Shown: one piece after another, positions 1 through 6,616 of the stretch
Layout: each line of letters starts with the position of its first letter
Position numbering within the stretch: position 1 is the first letter of the stretch
Assembly: GCF_029338195.1 (NCBI RefSeq)
Contig: NZ_CP119779.1
Span: 2,418,001-2,482,000 of the forward strand
Direction of reading: 5' to 3'
DNA from: Haloarcula litorea
GTDB lineage: Archaea > Halobacteriota > Halobacteria > Halobacteriales > Haloarculaceae
Length of the DNA stretch: 64,000 bases
Translations under genes and position numbers: made by a program
Notes under the pieces: model-generated
Database searches by the model: none
Told to the model about the DNA's origin: nothing
What the model saw: the letters and a program-made list of their open reading frames with translations, nothing else

Positions 1-598
1 GCGTCGCCGCGGCCGCGGGTTCGTCGGCGGCCGCCGCCCCGCTCTCGGGCTCGCCCGGCAGGTCGAGCGGCCCCGGCTCGACGAGTACGACGTCGACGCC
101 GAACTCGGCGGCCTCGACGCGGAGCGCGTCGTGCAGCCCGCCGAGTGCGGCCTGGGCCGCGGCGGTGCTCCCCTGCCCGGGGAGCGTCAGCCGCCCGGCG
201 ACGCCGCCGACGCTGACGATCGCGCCGTCGCCCCGGTCGCGCATGTGGGGCAGGACCTCGCGGACGAGCCGGTGGGCACCCAGCACCGCCCCGTCGAGGC
301 GCGCCTCCAGGTCGACCGTCGACGTGTCCTCGACGGCGGCGACGCGTCCCCGGCCCCCGTCGTGGACCAGGCAGTCGATCCGTCCGGCCTCGTCGACGAC
401 GGTCTCGACGGCCCGCTCGCACTCCCGGGCGTTCGTCACGTCGAGTTCGACCGTCCGGCAGCCGTCGGCCTCGAGGTCGTCGACGAGTTCGGGATCGGCT
501 GCGCCGGCCCACACGTCCCAGTCGTCCTCGCGGAACGCCTCGGCCGTCGCCCGGCCGACCGGCGACGCGGCGTCGCTTATCAGCACCGTCTTGGTCAT
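1..598 (-). CDS. SDR-fold protein, partial (runs off left edge), catalytic residues missing
   Basis: Open frame from an ATG at 596-598 to the left edge. The N-terminus (MTKTVLISDAASPVGRATA) matches the Rossmann nucleotide loop of short-chain dehydrogenases in altered form, and a segment reading VSVGGVAGRLTLPGQG followed by a helix matches the active-site region. At the YxxxK catalytic position the residues are T and Q (TAAAQ), so ordinary SDR redox chemistry is doubtful. A TATA-like box (gcttaattg in the minus sense, about 623-632) sits roughly 30 bases before the ATG, which supports this start. The C-terminus is not in the window. Alternatives are a non-catalytic NAD(P)-binding protein or an SDR of an unusual subfamily. 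Confidence 0.75.
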   Translation of the reverse strand, partial: MTKTVLISDAASPVGRATAEAFREDDWDVWAGAADPELVDDLEADGCRTVELDVTNARECERAVETVVDEAGRIDCLVHDGGRGRVAAVEDTSTVDLEARLDGAVLGAHRLVREVLPHMRDRGDGAIVSVGGVAGRLTLPGQGSTAAAQAALGGLHDALRVEAAEFGVDVVLVEPGPLDLPGEPESGAAAADEPAAAAT

Positions 599-638
599 AC
601 CCGCCCCGACACGCGCCGGACAATTAAGCTCCCCCGGT

Positions 639-650
639 CCCGTCGACGGG
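639..650. promoter_or_regulatory. 12-base perfect palindrome upstream of the SDR promoter
   Basis: CCCGTCGACGGG reads the same on both strands. It lies just upstream of the TATA-like box (about 623-632) of the SDR gene and directly after the end of the endonuclease V gene. The position suits an operator, or a structure at the 3' end of the endonuclease V transcript. This rests on sequence alone. Confidence 0.3.
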
Positions 651-654
651 GCAC

Positions 655-1437
655 CTACACCTCGGCCTTCACCTCGTCGGCGTGGGCGTCGGCCCGCCGG
701 GTCGGCTCGGGGAGCTTGTACCCCTCGGTCGTCGCCAGCACGAGGTCCGTCGCCGTCCCGGCGCTCACGCGGTGGCCGGGGCTGACCAACAGCGGATTGA
801 TGTGCCGGTCCCCGGAGTCGTACTGCCGGGTCTGGACCGCGTCGCCGATGTGTGTCCCGTTCGCCGCCGTCTCGACCTCGTCGTCGGCCTCGACCGCGAC
901 TCGCGTCCCGGTCGGGAGCTTCCGATCCAGCGACTCTCGGGGTCGACCACAGAGCAGGTTCTTGGCGACGCCGACGGTCGGCACGTCGACGGTGACGCCG
1001 ACGTGTGTCGCCAGCCCCGCCTCGCGGTAGTGGATGCGGCCGCTGCCGTCGACGAACAGCACGTCCGGTTCGCGGGTCAGTTCCGCCAGCGCGGCGAGGA
1101 CGGCACCGCCCTCGCGAAAGGAGAGCAGGCCCGGGACGTAGGGGATCTCCGTCCGTTCGACGGCGTGGACGCGCTCGACGACCTCGCCCCCGCGGCTGAC
1201 GACGACGGCCGAGACGGCGCGGTCGCCGACGAACGCCTGGTCGACGCCGGCGACGAGCGGCGGTTCGGTCTCGCCACCCGCCAGCGTCGACTGCGCAGCG
1301 TCGGTTCCGACCGCCGCCGGCTCGAACGACAGGTCGTCGTCGAACACCGCTCGGTCGGCGATGTCTCGCTGGAGCGCCGCCATCTCCTCGCGGGAGAGCG
1401 CGGGATCCGGGACGAACTCGGGACGGCTGACCGCCAT
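655..1437 (-). CDS. nfi: endonuclease V (deoxyinosine 3' endonuclease)
   Basis: 260 residues. Endonuclease V cuts DNA one nucleotide 3' of deoxyinosine and so starts repair of deaminated adenine. The family motifs are present in order: GVDQAF with the metal-binding Asp at about 66, SFREG near 107-111, VDGSGRIHYREAG with Asp130, and GVAKNLLCG with the Lys near 159. The ATG at 1435-1437 is chosen because it gives the usual family length and lies one base after the stop of the upstream rhomboid gene (1439-1441), which suggests translational coupling. The frame stays open further upstream, but there it runs inside the rhomboid gene. Confidence 0.93.
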   Translation of the reverse strand: MAVSRPEFVPDPALSREEMAALQRDIADRAVFDDDLSFEPAAVGTDAAQSTLAGGETEPPLVAGVDQAFVGDRAVSAVVVSRGGEVVERVHAVERTEIPYVPGLLSFREGGAVLAALAELTREPDVLFVDGSGRIHYREAGLATHVGVTVDVPTVGVAKNLLCGRPRESLDRKLPTGTRVAVEADDEVETAANGTHIGDAVQTRQYDSGDRHINPLLVSPGHRVSAGTATDLVLATTEGYKLPEPTRRADAHADEVKAEV

Positions 1438-1438
1438 C

Positions 1439-2401
1439 TCAGAACGGTCCCCGACCGCCGCCGCGGCCGCCGGGTCCGCCCGGACCGCCGCCGCGTCCGA
1501 ACTGCAGTTCGCCCGGCACCCTGGACCGGCCCTTGAACCGGTTGCCGTACCAGAGGCCGATGAGCAGCCCGATGAGGTGCGCGGCGTGGGCGACGTTGCC
1601 GGCCAGCAGGCCGGCCGCACCCGGCGACAGCGCGCCGACGATGCTGAGCAGCGCGTAGAAGCCGGTGATCGCCCAGATCGGCACCGGGATCAGGAAGTAG
1701 AGGTAGACGGTGAGGTCGGGTTTCAGCACCGTCAGGAACGCGAGGATGGCCAGCGCCGCGCCGCTTGCCCCGAGGACGCCGTAGCCACCGCCGGACTGGA
1801 GCCACTGGAGCGCGATCTGCCCCAGTCCCGCGAGCATCCCGGAGACGACGAAGAAGATCGCGAACCGCTTCGAGCCGAGTTGCTGCTCGACGATACGGCC
1901 GAAGAAGTAGATGACGATGCCGTTGCCGACGATGTGGAAGAACCCGGCCGGCGAGTGGGCGAAGATCGACGTGACCCACGTCCAGACGTACTCCGGGTTC
2001 TGGGGACTGAGGACGAAGATAGAGCGCCAGAGCGGCGACTGCGAGTAGAGGGCCGGGTTCGTGATCCCCAGTAACTGCCCGACGACGTGCTCCGCGACGA
2101 AGACGACCGCCATCAGCGCGAGGAACACGTAGGTCATGTTCCCGCGGAAGTAGCCGAACGCCCCGCCAGGCCCCGTGTCGATACCGATGCGGTCGGCCAG
2201 CCCACTCGACTCGGTGGATCGGCCCGTGTTCACGCTGTCGTCGAAGCCGCTGTCGAACACCCCGCCCGGATCGTTCCAGTTGTCGAGGCCGGGACAGTCG
2301 TGGGCCTCCGGGAGCCGGTGCTCCGAGCAGAAGGTCCCGCCGCAGTGCCCACACTGATAGGGCATGTTCTCGCTCTTGCCACAGACGTCGCAGTCCGACA
2401 T
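1439..2401 (-). CDS. rhomboid intramembrane protease with N-terminal AN1-type zinc finger
   Basis: 320 residues. The N-terminal 38 residues carry a Cys/His pattern (C4, C7, C17, C20, C25, H28, H34, C36) typical of AN1 zinc fingers. A linker to about residue 88 is followed by some six membrane helices. Rhomboid signatures are HIVGN (156-160), the catalytic Ser213 in GASG and the His275 in AHLIG that completes the Ser-His dyad. The C-terminus is a Gly/Arg-rich tail. Rhomboids cleave transmembrane helices of partner proteins; the finger probably binds a cytoplasmic partner. The ATG at 2399-2401 fits the finger, and longer starts add only low-complexity sequence. It is upstream of, and coupled to, nfi. 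Confidence 0.93.
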   Translation of the reverse strand: MSDCDVCGKSENMPYQCGHCGGTFCSEHRLPEAHDCPGLDNWNDPGGVFDSGFDDSVNTGRSTESSGLADRIGIDTGPGGAFGYFRGNMTYVFLALMAVVFVAEHVVGQLLGITNPALYSQSPLWRSIFVLSPQNPEYVWTWVTSIFAHSPAGFFHIVGNGIVIYFFGRIVEQQLGSKRFAIFFVVSGMLAGLGQIALQWLQSGGGYGVLGASGAALAILAFLTVLKPDLTVYLYFLIPVPIWAITGFYALLSIVGALSPGAAGLLAGNVAHAAHLIGLLIGLWYGNRFKGRSRVPGELQFGRGGGPGGPGGRGGGRGPF

Positions 2402-2465
2402 TACCGACTGTTTGGGTGCGCGGTGCAAATGGATTGTGCTTGTCCCCCCGCGGGCACGAGCGTCG

Positions 2466-3386
2466 CTACTCGTCGGTCGTCCTGAGGACGCCGATCCAGG
2501 CCGATGCACCGTCGTAGTCGACCGGACCCCCGGACACCTCGACCTCGACCTCACGGCCGTCCGCTCGGATGCCGGTAAACGCCGCGTCGAACGACTCCAG
2601 ATCGCCGTGGTCGTCCGACTCGACGATGTCTATGACCGTCTCCCGTTCCCCCTCCGCCGCGAGGTGGGCCGGCGACTCGCCGATGAGGTCCGGCTGGTCG
2701 TACCCGAACGTCTCCGCGAGGCGTTCGTTGACGTAGACGAACTCCCGGTCCTGGATGATACAGACCCCGGCGAGGCCCTGCTCGACGAGCCGCTGGTACC
2801 ACGACAGCGCGTTCCAGAACTGCTGTTCGGTCCGGTGTTGCTCGACCGCGTTCTCGACGCGGTTCGCGAGCACCTCGTACTGGTCGGTCCCGGTCTCCTT
2901 CTGCATGTAGTCGGTGACGCCGGCGGCGATAGCCTCGCTCGCGATCTCCTCGCTGCCCTGGCCGGTGAAGAGGATGAACGGCATGTCGGGGTAGCGCTCC
3001 CGGACGATCTCCAGTAGCTCCAGCCCGTCGGTGTTGGGCATCTGGTAGTCGCTGACGACACAGTCGAACTCGCCGTCGGTGAGTCGATCCAGCGCTTCGA
3101 CGGCGCTGTGGGCGGTCACGACGGTGAAGTCGTCCCCGTTTCGTTCCAGGAAGGTCTCGACGAGGTCACAGATCTGTGGGTTGTCGTCGACGTGGAGGAC
3201 CCGTACCTCGTCGGTCCCGTCGACGCCGGCCAGCGGCACCGGGACCTCCGCCTGCAGCTCCTCCGGGCACCCGTCCGACTCCGACCGGATGAGCGGCGTG
3301 TTCCGGTCCGCCACACGGGGACTCCCCCGTATCGCGGTCCGCGAGAGTTCGACCTGCCCGCTGCCCTGACAGCCGTCCGGCGTCAT
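2466..3386 (-). CDS. response regulator with PAS domain
   Basis: 306 residues. A receiver domain spans about 61-185, with the acidic pair D67/D68, phospho-acceptor D113 in VVSDYQMP, T141 and K163. A PAS domain follows at about 196-300 (FVYVNERLAETFGYDQ, then a typical C-terminal beta strand set). There is no kinase or DNA-binding domain, so it probably relays or integrates signals in a phosphorelay, as is common in haloarchaea. The frame is open to 3548, but an AT-rich stretch at about 3423-3443 looks like the promoter, so the ATG at 3384-3386 is preferred. The 60 residues before the receiver are not recognised. Its histidine kinase is not in the window. Confidence 0.88.
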   Translation of the reverse strand: MTPDGCQGSGQVELSRTAIRGSPRVADRNTPLIRSESDGCPEELQAEVPVPLAGVDGTDEVRVLHVDDNPQICDLVETFLERNGDDFTVVTAHSAVEALDRLTDGEFDCVVSDYQMPNTDGLELLEIVRERYPDMPFILFTGQGSEEIASEAIAAGVTDYMQKETGTDQYEVLANRVENAVEQHRTEQQFWNALSWYQRLVEQGLAGVCIIQDREFVYVNERLAETFGYDQPDLIGESPAHLAAEGERETVIDIVESDDHGDLESFDAAFTGIRADGREVEVEVSGGPVDYDGASAWIGVLRTTDE

Positions 3387-3614
3387 CCGCGCTCCCCCGC
3401 AGGACCGCGGCCGGACGTGACGTTCGTGAAACCTATCATTTTTCTGGGCGTACCGGAGCCGTCCGGTTCCTTTCGACTTCCCCGTTCCGAATCGAACGAT
3501 GGCAGCCGTCCGGACCCGGGTGCTCCGGGTACTCTGATCGTTACCCACTTATTTAGTGTCCGGTCATAAAACGATACTGATAGTGGGGGTAGTGACCACG
3601 TAACAAACAACCGG

Positions 3615-3633
3615 ACGCCGGATATGCCGGCGT
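3615..3633. other. stem-loop, 7-bp perfect stem
   Basis: ACGCCGG, loop ATATG, CCGGCGT. The stem is perfect and GC-rich, in the middle of the gap between two divergent genes. It has no following T-run, so it is not a clear terminator. It could be a regulatory structure or part of a small RNA. Confidence 0.35.
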
Positions 3634-3765
3634 AGCCGTGGGACCGTGGGGCCACGTGGGGACCGCCACTTCCGACCGATCGGATCGCGACGGGCGCGAC
3701 CACACCGACGAGGGACGACTTCTGACTTCGGTTAATACGACTTAATATATGTAAGAACTTTTCAA

Positions 3766-3780
3766 ATATTTTTAATATAC
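3766..3780 (+). promoter_or_regulatory. probable TATA box of the small peptide gene
   Basis: The AT-only run tatttttaatata lies about 27-38 bases before the ATG at 3806, the distance expected for an archaeal TATA box with a very short leader. A ggggtgatt stretch at 3784-3792 resembles the Shine-Dalgarno sequence, though it is rather far from the start. Confidence 0.5.
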
Positions 3781-3805
3781 AACGGGGTGATTAGTCGAGT
3801 GCACT

Positions 3806-3940
3806 ATGTCCGATTCCAAGATGCGCGAGTACATCGCAGAGCACCCACGAATGGCCGGCGCACTGTTCACCGTCCTGCTGCTGCTGACGCAGGCTGGGAG
3901 TGTAGCGGCAGGCAATAACGCTACGATCGCTGGCCCGTAA
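3806..3940 (+). CDS. 44-residue hydrophobic peptide, DUF7503-like
   Basis: ATG at 3806, stop at 3938-3940. The peptide begins MSDSKMREYIAEHPRMAGA, has a hydrophobic stretch from about residue 17 to 34 (FTVLLLLTQAGSV) and ends in a short polar tail finishing AGP. From memory this layout, with an EHPRM-like motif, one membrane-like helix and a final AGP, matches a widespread family of haloarchaeal mini-proteins named DUF7503, of unknown function. The hydrophobic helix suggests membrane association or export. Its last 20 bases overlap the 3' end of the convergent CHAT protease gene, so the two transcripts can pair. It sits at the edge of an AT-rich segment. Confidence 0.72.
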   Translation: MSDSKMREYIAEHPRMAGALFTVLLLLTQAGSVAAGNNATIAGP

Positions 3941-6041
3941 GCTCCGTTAAGTTCTCTGCAAGTAACATACTGCTCCAATAAAGTTCGTCATCAGCCCGGA
4001 CTGGAACTTCTTCCATCATCAAAAAGTCTTTTAGCTGCTGTTTATCCACCTCGAAACCGCCAATATTCCCTGAAATCAGATAGTACTGTTTATTTTTTCC
4101 GATGAATGGGACGGTAATACTTCCCATTCCCTTTTGATCTGTAGCGTAGCTGACTATATTGACATTAAACCTATTTTCTTTCTGTTGGATATAGAGGAGA
4201 TTCGGCGATCCACCCGCTGCTTGTGTCACTGTAATCCCCCCATCGCCCACCACGATGTACTGTCCGCCGAGGATACTCTCGTCGCGGGCGATCGTGAGCG
4301 CGGCCCGGAGCGGGAACCCGCTGTTGAGCAGGCGGGCGATGGTCTCGCCCATCGTGACGGCCCCCTCGTTCAGGATCTCGCTGAGGGTGACGATGCCGCC
4401 GATGGCACCGGCTTCGACCAGCCCCAGGCCCTGATCGTAGGAGGTACAGGCGTTCAACAGGAAGGTGTCGACGCCGACGGCGTCGATCTCGCGCACGTCG
4501 ACGCTCCCGTCGGTGCAGGCGAACCCGTCGTCGTCGATGTGGCCGATGTAGTGGAAGAAGTCGCTGCGGTCGGTCAGAGCGTCGGTGAGCTCGGCGGTCG
4601 TCAGGTTCTCGTGGACGGTGACGTCGAACGGGAGGTCCTCGCGGTCGCCGTACACCTCGCCGGCGATGCGCCGCTCTTCCTCCATCCGGGCGTCGTTCTG
4701 GACCACGGTGATGGTGATATCGCCCTCCGTCGTCTCCCGGTCGAGGCGGTTCTGGAACGCGGCGGCGGTGAGCTTGCTCGCGCCGATGGGGACGCCCTCG
4801 CCGAGCCAGGCCTGTTCGAGGGTGTCGGTGGCCGCGGGCTCGACGTAGTCGACGCGTTCGGTCCGGGTGTCGGTCGCGCGGGCGAGCCCGTCGGCGCTGG
4901 CGCTGCGGGTGAAATCGCCCGTCCCGGACCGGGTGAACTCCCGCTCCGTCGCCGTCGCGGCGCTCCGGTCCGCGCCGCCGGGGGTGTGGGTCCGGACGAT
5001 GGCGAGGTCGTCGACGACGAACGGCAACAGCTCTGCGTTGTCGGCCGTCGGCTGGACGTGGGCGGTGAGCCGCCAGTCGGGGACGTGGTCGGCGAGCACC
5101 GCGTAGGGGACGTCGAGGTACGCCGCGACCTGTTCGGCCAGCGGCCGGTCGTACAGCGCCGCGAAGTCGAGGTCGACGTGTGGCTCGACGACGTTGCGCT
5201 CGTGGAGGTCGATCTCGTAGTACCCCTCTGTCCGGGTCAGGCAGTCGAGGAAGAACAGGTGCTTGAGCGTCCGCTCGACCGCGCGCTCGTAGCCGTCGGG
5301 GCCGGTGAGGGCGTACTCGAAGCCGGCGTCCGTGACCAGCCGCGGGGCGGGTCCCGGTTCGACGGCTGCCCCGAGGTAGTACGCCAGCGGCGCGGCGACG
5401 TAGATCGACCCGAGGTCCGGCGGCAGTTCGAGGGTGACGCCGGTGTCGGGGCGGTCGACGGTCGACGGCACGTCGAGCTCGTCGCCGAGCGCCAGCGCCG
5501 GCGGGTGGCCCCGGAGCGTCGGGTACGACCGCTCCGGGTCGGTGGTCTGCAGCGCCGACCCGAACGTCTCGACGGCGGCCATCACGTCCAGCGGGTCGGT
5601 CGTCGTCGTCACGGTCGCGGCGGGCCGGTCGTGTCGAGAGCGGGCACCGACGCGAACATCCGTCGGCTCGTCGAAGGAGATCCGTGTCTGCTCCATATCG
5701 ACGCTGACATCGAAGCCCGTGTCGACCCGGAGGTAGGTCTTGATGCGGGTACAGAGGTCGAGGCTGTAGGCCCCGTCGGGGACCGACTCGCGCTCGAACT
5801 GCGTCACCTCGGCGACCATGTCGCCGTCAGCGGTGCGGACGTAGACGGGGACGACGGTCGGCAGGACGAGCTCGCTCGTCCGGACCGCCACCGCAGCGCC
5901 GACCGGGAAGTGGAAGTCGTCCGGGTCGACGGGCGTCGGCGAGACGGGATCGGCCGCGTGGAAGCGGTACCGTTGCCGCTCTAGCCGGTCGACGACCTCG
6001 ACACCGTGGCGATCCGTGAGCGAGGCGAACGTGATTGGCAT
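3921..6041 (-). CDS. CHAT-domain (caspase-like) cysteine protease
   Basis: 706 residues from the ATG at 6039-6041 (MPITFASL). A start 39 bases upstream (6080) is possible but lies too close to the TATA-like box near 6092-6098. The N-terminal 450 residues are a beta-rich region I do not recognise. A CHAT fold then follows, with the catalytic pair visible as His501 in HYIGHID and Cys532 in LLNACTSYDQG. CHAT proteases cleave specific protein partners and often act in defence or cell-death circuits. After the protease domain, the last 95 or so residues lie in low-GC DNA (22 and 21 G+C out of 60 at 4081-4140 and 4141-4200, against 39 of 60 at 4441-4500) and are rich in N, K, Q and I, which suggests recombination. 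The 3' end overlaps the peptide gene at 3806-3940. Confidence 0.83.
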   Translation of the reverse strand: MPITFASLTDRHGVEVVDRLERQRYRFHAADPVSPTPVDPDDFHFPVGAAVAVRTSELVLPTVVPVYVRTADGDMVAEVTQFERESVPDGAYSLDLCTRIKTYLRVDTGFDVSVDMEQTRISFDEPTDVRVGARSRHDRPAATVTTTTDPLDVMAAVETFGSALQTTDPERSYPTLRGHPPALALGDELDVPSTVDRPDTGVTLELPPDLGSIYVAAPLAYYLGAAVEPGPAPRLVTDAGFEYALTGPDGYERAVERTLKHLFFLDCLTRTEGYYEIDLHERNVVEPHVDLDFAALYDRPLAEQVAAYLDVPYAVLADHVPDWRLTAHVQPTADNAELLPFVVDDLAIVRTHTPGGADRSAATATEREFTRSGTGDFTRSASADGLARATDTRTERVDYVEPAATDTLEQAWLGEGVPIGASKLTAAAFQNRLDRETTEGDITITVVQNDARMEEERRIAGEVYGDREDLPFDVTVHENLTTAELTDALTDRSDFFHYIGHIDDDGFACTDGSVDVREIDAVGVDTFLLNACTSYDQGLGLVEAGAIGGIVTLSEILNEGAVTMGETIARLLNSGFPLRAALTIARDESILGGQYIVVGDGGITVTQAAGGSPNLLYIQQKENRFNVNIVSYATDQKGMGSITVPFIGKNKQYYLISGNIGGFEVDKQQLKDFLMMEEVPVRADDELYWSSMLLAENLTELTGQRS

Positions 6042-6160
6042 CGTGAGTCCGTTCCACTGGCAGCGGTATACGTCCACCACGGCGTGAGAGAGGGAAAAGG
6101 TGTCGCCGCCGACTGCGGCGAGCGAAGCGGGTAAGACCCCCTGGGCCGAACGGGCCGATA

Positions 6161-6616
6161 GTGCAAGAGTTCGAGCGCAAACAACTGCTGGAGCGCATCG
6201 AACGGGACGGTGCGACCATCGGAGCCGAGATCCCCGACGAGATCACCGTCCAGGGCGAGGAGATCGACCTCCGGTCGTTCGTCTTCGAGATCAAGCGCCG
6301 AGACACCGTCCCGCCCGGCGAACGCGAACGCGTCGAGACTGCGAAGAAGAACCTCCGACGCGAGCGCCGCGAACGCAGGGACCTGCTGGAGGAGGGGGCG
6401 GTCAGCTACGAGCGCGGCCAGGAACTGGCGACGGCCATCATCGGTATCGACCGGGCGCTGAACGCGCTGGAACAGCTCGGGGCGGCGAATATCGAACAGG
6501 AGGCTCAGGCACAGGAGGCCGCCGACAAGAAGCGCTGGATGAAGTTCCTGCGGAAGGCGTTGGGCCACGAAGACGCGGACTCGGGCACCGGCCGGGCCGG
6601 ACGGGGGCGACGATGA
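6161..6616 (+). CDS. DUF5788-like conserved haloarchaeal protein
   Basis: 151 residues from a GTG start. The protein is highly charged and largely helical, with an Arg/Glu-rich coiled-coil-like centre (RRERRERRDLLEEGAVS) and a second helix ending in a basic tail. It matches my memory of the DUF5788 family, whose function is unknown. Its stop overlaps the start of the PolX gene by four bases (ATGA), so the two are translated together and a link to DNA repair is plausible. No enzyme motif is visible. Confidence 0.72.
   Translation: MQEFERKQLLERIERDGATIGAEIPDEITVQGEEIDLRSFVFEIKRRDTVPPGERERVETAKKNLRRERRERRDLLEEGAVSYERGQELATAIIGIDRALNALEQLGAANIEQEAQAQEAADKKRWMKFLRKALGHEDADSGTGRAGRGRR

Larger units (their letters stand above)
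3387..3805. other. 419-base intergenic region with promoters and stem-loops
   Basis: No gene found here. On the minus side it holds AT-rich boxes (about 3423-3443, 3549-3556, 3562-3568) that can drive the response regulator. In the middle is a strong stem-loop (3615-3633) followed by G-rich repeats of the type GTGGG (3637-3661) that can form a second hairpin (CGTGGGGCCACG). The last 80 bases (3720-3800) are AT-rich, unlike the rest of the window, and contain the probable promoter of the small peptide gene at 3806. Confidence 0.6.

Noticed and set aside
3387-3548. Longer start for the response regulator at 3548
   Set aside because: The added residues have no domain, and TATA-like boxes at 3549-3556 and 3562-3568 would lie too close. 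A box near 3423-3443 fits the start at 3386.
4134-5984. Long open frame on the plus strand opposite the CHAT gene
   Set aside because: Its composition (rich in Val, Gly, Asp and Arg with no domain) is that expected for the reverse of a GC-rich gene. The CHAT frame on the other strand has recognisable motifs.
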